A stretch of 16,685 bases of DNA, taken from positions 1 to 16,685 of the forward strand of contig CAZRHH010000072.1 of NCBI GenBank assembly GCA_964599885.1, read 5' to 3'. The stretch's first letter is position 1. Each line of letters begins with the position of its first letter. Below the pieces are notes generated by a model, which saw only the letters and a list, made by a program, of their open reading frames with translations, was not told the origin of the DNA and did no database searches. The DNA comes from CAZRHH01 sp964599885. Lineage in GTDB: Bacteria > Chloroflexota > Dehalococcoidia > DSTF01 > JACRBR01. Below are positions 13,614 through 16,685 of this stretch, one piece after another. The translations under genes and the position numbers were made by a program.

Positions 13614-14801
13614 TCAGGTCGCGCAGTTTGCCGCGAGACTGCCGATCGCGGTGACGCGGCGGCCAGTCTTCACGGCGTCCAGGAATCCGTTCGTCGCGTA
13701 GCCCACCGAAATGCCCGTCTCCGGGTCGCCCCAGGCGATCTGACCGCCGGCGCCGCCGTGGCCAAACGCCCGGCCTGAGCACGTGCGCCCGAATCCACGA
13801 GCGAAAGCGTAGCCGTCGTCGCCGGCGACGACGACCGCGAGCGCGCGGTTTACGTTGACGTCGACATCTGGCATGAAGTACTTCAGCGTCATGTCGATGT
13901 GGTGCGGCTTGGATCGCACCTTTGTGCCGAACTCGATCGACTCGCGCTTCATGATGCGCGTGCCGGACGCCGTCTCGCCGCCGTTGATCAGCGGCTGGTA
14001 GAACAGCGCCATCGTCGCCGCGCTTGCGACGCCGCCACCGCCCGGAACGCCGGCCGCGCGCACCTCCGGCTTGTTGAAGTTGAGAATATGTTCCGGCGTC
14101 ACCTCGCCCCAGCCGTTCGGCGGCTCTACGGGCGTCCCCATGTACATCACGTTGGCGACGCGATGCTGCTGCTCCGGCGGCGCGCCGATCAGCAGTTCGT
14201 CGAGCCCCATCGGTTCGGTGATGTGGTTGCGGATGAAGGTCTTGTAGTCGCTGCCGCCGCGGCGATGCAGGATCTCGGACAGCACCCAGTGCGCCGATGT
14301 CGCGTGATATTCGTACCGGCTGTCCACAGGCCAGTTGAGCCGCCATTGCGAGAACGCGGCGAAGAGCGCATCGTCGTCGCCCCACTTCGGCTGCGCGAAC
14401 GGCGCGTACGGGAAGCCGCCCGCGTGCAGCATCAACTGCTCGATGGTGATGATCTCTTTTCCGTGCGTGCCAAACTCCGGAATGATGTCGGCGACGCGCT
14501 CATTGAGCCGTAGCAGATCGTTTTCGAAGAGCAACCAAACTGCGGCGGCGACGACCGCCTTCGTAGACGAGTAGAAGTGGTAGAGCGTGTCGTCGGTGGC
14601 GGCCTGTTTTGTGCCGCCCTGCACGGCCGAGCCGTACGTGCGCATGCCGGCGAGCTTGCCGCGGCGCGCGATCGCCACCTGGGCGCTCGGCAACGTCCCG
14701 TCGTCGACGTCCCGCTTAGCGCGCTCGAAGACCGCTTCGAGCTTCTCGCTATCGATGCCCAGATCTTCAGGCTTCGCCGCTAGTTGTTTCGCGTCGATCA
14801 T
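13614..14801 (-). CDS. Beta-lactamase-family serine hydrolase (class C / esterase VIII-like)
   Basis: The protein has 395 residues from ATG 14801, with GGAG 7 nt upstream; the longer frame to 14843 has no such site. The fold is that of serine beta-lactamases and related esterases or D-amino-acid peptidases. The catalytic SxxK is SSTK at 78-81 (nucleophile S78, K81) within YHFYSSTKAVVAAAVWLLFE. The second motif is Y165 in RYEYHATSAHWVLSEIL, where the usual YxN Asn is Ala. The third is HGG at 348-350 in FGHGGAGGQIAWGDPETG. No signal peptide is evident, so it is probably cytosolic, which argues against a resistance role. The substrate is unknown. Its stop codon abuts that of the upstream convergent dehydrogenase gene with no gap, and it is divergent from the GGDEF-like gene, with 25 bp between the start codons. 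Confidence 0.92.
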   Translation of the reverse strand: MIDAKQLAAKPEDLGIDSEKLEAVFERAKRDVDDGTLPSAQVAIARRGKLAGMRTYGSAVQGGTKQAATDDTLYHFYSSTKAVVAAAVWLLFENDLLRLNERVADIIPEFGTHGKEIITIEQLMLHAGGFPYAPFAQPKWGDDDALFAAFSQWRLNWPVDSRYEYHATSAHWVLSEILHRRGGSDYKTFIRNHITEPMGLDELLIGAPPEQQHRVANVMYMGTPVEPPNGWGEVTPEHILNFNKPEVRAAGVPGGGGVASAATMALFYQPLINGGETASGTRIMKRESIEFGTKVRSKPHHIDMTLKYFMPDVDVNVNRALAVVVAGDDGYAFARGFGRTCSGRAFGHGGAGGQIAWGDPETGISVGYATNGFLDAVKTGRRVTAIGSLAANCAT

Positions 14802-14808
14802 GGGGTTA

Positions 14809-14816
14809 CTCCGGAG
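14809..14816. promoter_or_regulatory. Palindromic CTCCGGAG acting as Shine-Dalgarno on both strands
   Basis: The 25 bp between the divergent starts at 14801 (-) and 14827 (+) contains the 8-bp palindrome CTCCGGAG. On the minus strand its GGAG ends 7 nt before the serine-hydrolase ATG; on the plus strand GGAGG (14813-14817) ends 9 nt before the other ATG. Each gene's promoter must then lie inside the other's coding region. The double match supports both chosen starts. Confidence 0.65.
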
Positions 14817-14826
14817 GCCGCTAGCG

Positions 14827-15465
14827 ATGTCGCAGGTCGTCACAGACTATGCGATGCGGGAGAGCGGCGCGAGGCGGGCGCGGCAAAGCACGGCACCGGC
14901 GAACCAGGCGTCAATCTTCATCAAATCAGCGGTTTGGCTGCTGTCGCGCACGCCCGCGGATGCCGATGCTGACTATGCGATGAAGTTTCTCAGGCGCACC
15001 AGCGCAGAGCCGCCGCAGCCCGACTACGACCTGGACGAACTCAGGGAGATCGCGGCCCAGGGCAGGAAGCTGGCGATCTTCGACCGGGCGACGGGGCTGT
15101 ACGCCTACTGGTATCTCCAGCTTCGCGCCGAAGAAGAGATCTCGCGCAGCAAGCGCCACGACAAGTCCCTCATCTGCGTCAGCGTCTGGGCGCCAAGCGA
15201 GCCGATGATCGACGCGCTTCGCACGCGTCTCCAGGCGGGATTGCGCGATCACGATCTGGCGGCCTATCTCTCGAACGGACACTTTGTGGCGCTGCTTACC
15301 GAAACACACATGGCGGGAGCCGGACTCGTCGTGGGCCGAATCCTGAGCGGACTGGACGCCGACGTCACGGCCGGCATGGCGCGCTATCCGACGGACGGGA
15401 CGACGTTCGACGAGTTGCTGGAGTTCGCGAAGGTGCAAGCGTCGCAGGCAGAGCGGTCGGCGTAG
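14827..15465 (+). CDS. Degenerate GGDEF-domain protein
   Basis: The protein has 212 residues. ATG 14827 is chosen for the strong GGAGG 9 nt upstream; an alternative ATG at 14980 lacks a Shine-Dalgarno. Residues about 83-205 follow the diguanylate-cyclase pattern: IFDRATGLYAYWYLQLRAEE (84-103, the DxLTGLxNR region), ISRSKRHDKSLICVSVW, then a short helix replacing the DxDxFKxxND segment, LRDHDLAAYLSNGHFVALL (139-157), and TAGMARYPTDGTTFDELLEF, the usual end. The active-site GG(D/E)EF is SNGHF (149-153), so catalysis of c-di-GMP synthesis is not expected, and the metal-binding Asp is lost. The N-terminal 80 residues contain no recognisable sensor or membrane segment. It may bind a nucleotide or act as a scaffold; that is inference. 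A 12-nt sequence encoding DYAM occurs twice in the N-terminal part (14845-14856 and 14971-14982), in frame. Confidence 0.82.
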   Translation: MSQVVTDYAMRESGARRARQSTAPANQASIFIKSAVWLLSRTPADADADYAMKFLRRTSAEPPQPDYDLDELREIAAQGRKLAIFDRATGLYAYWYLQLRAEEEISRSKRHDKSLICVSVWAPSEPMIDALRTRLQAGLRDHDLAAYLSNGHFVALLTETHMAGAGLVVGRILSGLDADVTAGMARYPTDGTTFDELLEFAKVQASQAERSA

Positions 15466-15477
15466 TACCCGTTGCCA

Positions 15478-16248
15478 TCACACCACTAGCTGCGCGATGA
15501 GTACGGCGGCGACCGCGAGCCCAACGCCGATCACTGCGAGGCGTAGCCACTCGCGGCCCAGACGGCGCGCCACGCCGACGCCGAGATAGCCGCCCAGCAC
15601 GGCGCCGACGGCCATGATCGCCGCCGGCACCCACTCGACCGGGCCGAACGCGGCGAAGTACAGTACGGCGACGATGTTGATCAGCATCGACTGCAAGCCC
15701 TTGAGCGCGTTCGAGCGCTGGATGTCATCGGGCAGCAAAATGCCAAACACCGCCAGCGTCAGGATGCCGAGGCCGGCGCCGAAGTACGCGCCGTACACGG
15801 CGAGCACGAACGACGCGAGCAGCATCGGCGGCGGCACGTGATCATCGCCGCGCGATCCGAGCTGATGTGTTACCGCAAAGCGCGCGAGGCTATCCTGAAA
15901 CGCCATCAGCGCGCACGCGAAGATGATCAGGAACGGCACGATTACATCGAACGCGGACTGCGGTGTCGAGAGGAGGACCACGGAGCCGGCAATCGCGCCG
16001 AGGACGCTCGGCACGGCGAGCGCAACCAGCCGGGCACGCTGCCGCGGCAGCTCACCGCGATAGCCGTACGAGGCGCCGACGTAGCCGGGCCAGAGCCCGA
16101 CGGTGTTGGTGACGTTGGCGGTCTTCGAGTCGTATCCGAACCCGAGCAGGACGGGAAAGCTGATCAGCGAGCCGCCGCCGGCGACCGCGTTGATCGCGCC
16201 CACAACGAACGCGACCCCGAGCAACACCGCGGCTTGAAACGGATCCAT
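15478..16248 (-). CDS. TSUP-family membrane transporter (TauE/SafE type)
   Basis: This membrane permease of the sulfite-exporter / TauE-SafE superfamily has 256 residues, the usual family length. The N-terminal signature is clear: VVGAINAVAGGGSLISFPVL, then GFGYDSKTANVTNTVGLWPG (15-55). It repeats in a related half from about 145 (GAYFGAGLGILTLAVFGILLPDD, then SNALKGLQSMLINIVAVLYF). About eight hydrophobic segments can be counted. Substrates in the family are sulfur-containing or organic anions, such as sulfite, sulfoacetate or thiosulfate; which one cannot be told here. The ATG at 16248 has only a weak G-rich region upstream. It converges with the GGDEF-like gene, with stop codons 12 bp apart. 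No sulfur-metabolism gene is in view. Confidence 0.92.
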   Translation of the reverse strand: MDPFQAAVLLGVAFVVGAINAVAGGGSLISFPVLLGFGYDSKTANVTNTVGLWPGYVGASYGYRGELPRQRARLVALAVPSVLGAIAGSVVLLSTPQSAFDVIVPFLIIFACALMAFQDSLARFAVTHQLGSRGDDHVPPPMLLASFVLAVYGAYFGAGLGILTLAVFGILLPDDIQRSNALKGLQSMLINIVAVLYFAAFGPVEWVPAAIMAVGAVLGGYLGVGVARRLGREWLRLAVIGVGLAVAAVLIAQLVV

Positions 16249-16655
16249 ACGCCGAAGCTTGCCCGTTGACCGCTTCTGGCGCCACGCCGCCGCGGGCGTT
16301 CACGGCGCGTGCGGATGGACCACAGAGGCACAGCGTTTCCTGTAGTAGGTGACCCACGGTGATCCAGGCGCATCTGTCCGCCGCGGTCTGAAAACGCCGC
16401 TTCGGGAGGATCACCCAAGGACGTCCTGTTGACGTGCGACTGAGCCACCAAACACTCGGGAGATATTGGTACCGTAAGCGCACTATGACTTCCCTCGGCG
16501 TCCGCCACCTTTGCGCAGTGTGCTTTCATGAAAAATCATTACGGTTGGGCTATTTCCGCGCATATACGCCCGCCGTAACATTGCTCCGAAGTCTTACATG
16601 ACTATCCCCCACTGTCGTGCGAATCAAATACATCTGGAACTTCTAGGATGAGAAC
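16249..16655. other. Intergenic region with repeats, palindromes and the upstream region of the last gene
   Basis: There is no convincing gene in these 407 bp. The first part is GC-rich, and the part from about 16440 is noticeably AT-richer than the rest of the window. It holds a CACAGA-type repeat at 16311-16336, an 8-bp inverted repeat GGTGATCC (16359-16366) / GGATCACC (16408-16415), a perfect palindrome TTTCATGAAA (16524-16533), and three copies of CCGTAA: 16472-16477 and 16573-16578 on plus, and inverted (TTACGG) at 16539-16544. The longest open frame here is a minus-strand one that overlaps the TSUP gene and is not protein-like. Promoters for the TSUP gene and for the gene at 16656 must lie here, but I could not fix a -35/-10 pair. 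Confidence 0.5.
16311..16336. repeat. CACAGA-type intergenic repeat (second copy)
   Basis: GCGGATGGACCACAGAGGCA followed by CAGCG resembles the element at 12332-12359 (shared GGATGG, CACAGA and a CACAG tail). It lies about 60 bp upstream of the TSUP gene. The match is short, so membership of the same family is tentative. Confidence 0.35.
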
Positions 16656-16685
16656 ATGAAAAAGTCGGGCGCGAGCCAAGACCAG
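16656..16685 (+). CDS. Start of an unidentified gene (3' truncated by the window edge)
   Basis: ATG 16656 follows TAGGATGAG, whose AGGA is a good Shine-Dalgarno at about 7-8 nt. The ten codons to the end of the window read MKKSGASQDQ. The AT-rich 200 bp before it looks like a regulatory region. Too little is visible to name a product. The KK after the initiator could begin a signal peptide, but the following residues are hydrophilic. Confidence 0.4.
   Translation, partial: MKKSGASQDQ

Noticed and set aside
13614..14801. Antibiotic-resistance beta-lactamase
   Set aside because: There is no signal peptide, the YxN Asn is Ala, and the sequence fits the broad serine-hydrolase/esterase group; a resistance role is not supported.

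Overview
The window is GC-rich DNA with compact, mostly intact bacterial genes and short intergenic gaps. Three points fit a Chloroflexota (Chloroflexi) environmental or metagenomic genome: lipoproteins with a run of Asp just after the lipobox Cys followed by a Thr/Pro/Gly-rich linker, a pstSCAB-phoU-phoB-phoR cluster, and several short intergenic repeat families. This taxonomic call is an inference at moderate confidence. No rRNA, tRNA, CRISPR array, insertion sequence or phage module was seen.

Layout. 1-132: the C-terminal end of an unknown plus-strand gene. 133-248: a hairpin and tandem repeat. 249-1574 (-): a nitroreductase-like protein of unclear function. 1941-2871 (+): a GNAT acetyltransferase followed by a small DUF167/YggU protein. 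2872-3321: mostly intergenic, with two copies of a palindromic repeat. 3322-10173 (-): the phosphate regulon, transcribed in the order pstS, pstC, pstA, pstB, phoU, phoB, phoR. 10328-11083 (-): a PAP2-type membrane phosphatase just upstream of pstS. 11199-13613 (+): two tandem PQQ-dependent glucose/sorbosone dehydrogenase-type lipoproteins, the second broken by one in-frame amber codon. 13614-14801 (-): a beta-lactamase-family serine hydrolase. 14827-15465 (+): a degenerate GGDEF protein. 15478-16248 (-): a TSUP/TauE permease. 16249-16655: a non-coding stretch. 16656-end (+): the start of a further gene.

How the genes work together. PstS, a lipoprotein, captures phosphate outside the membrane. 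PstC and PstA form the channel and PstB powers it. PhoU links transporter state to the PhoR kinase, which phosphorylates PhoB. Upstream of pstS are four direct repeats about 11 bp apart just ahead of a -10-like hexamer, the layout expected of a PhoB-bound Pho box. A strong hairpin between pstS and pstC probably lets pstS be expressed above the rest. The PAP2 enzyme may supply phosphate, but its own promoter shows no Pho box.

The most notable observations are the Pho-box array, the lone amber codon in the second dehydrogenase, a palindromic Shine-Dalgarno shared by two divergent genes only 25 bp apart, a zero-gap convergent gene pair, a probable leaderless promoter for the PAP2 gene, and a GGDEF domain whose active-site motif is lost. 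I did not find convincing evidence of a wholly new multi-gene system; most of the window is ordinary housekeeping and nutrient-uptake DNA.
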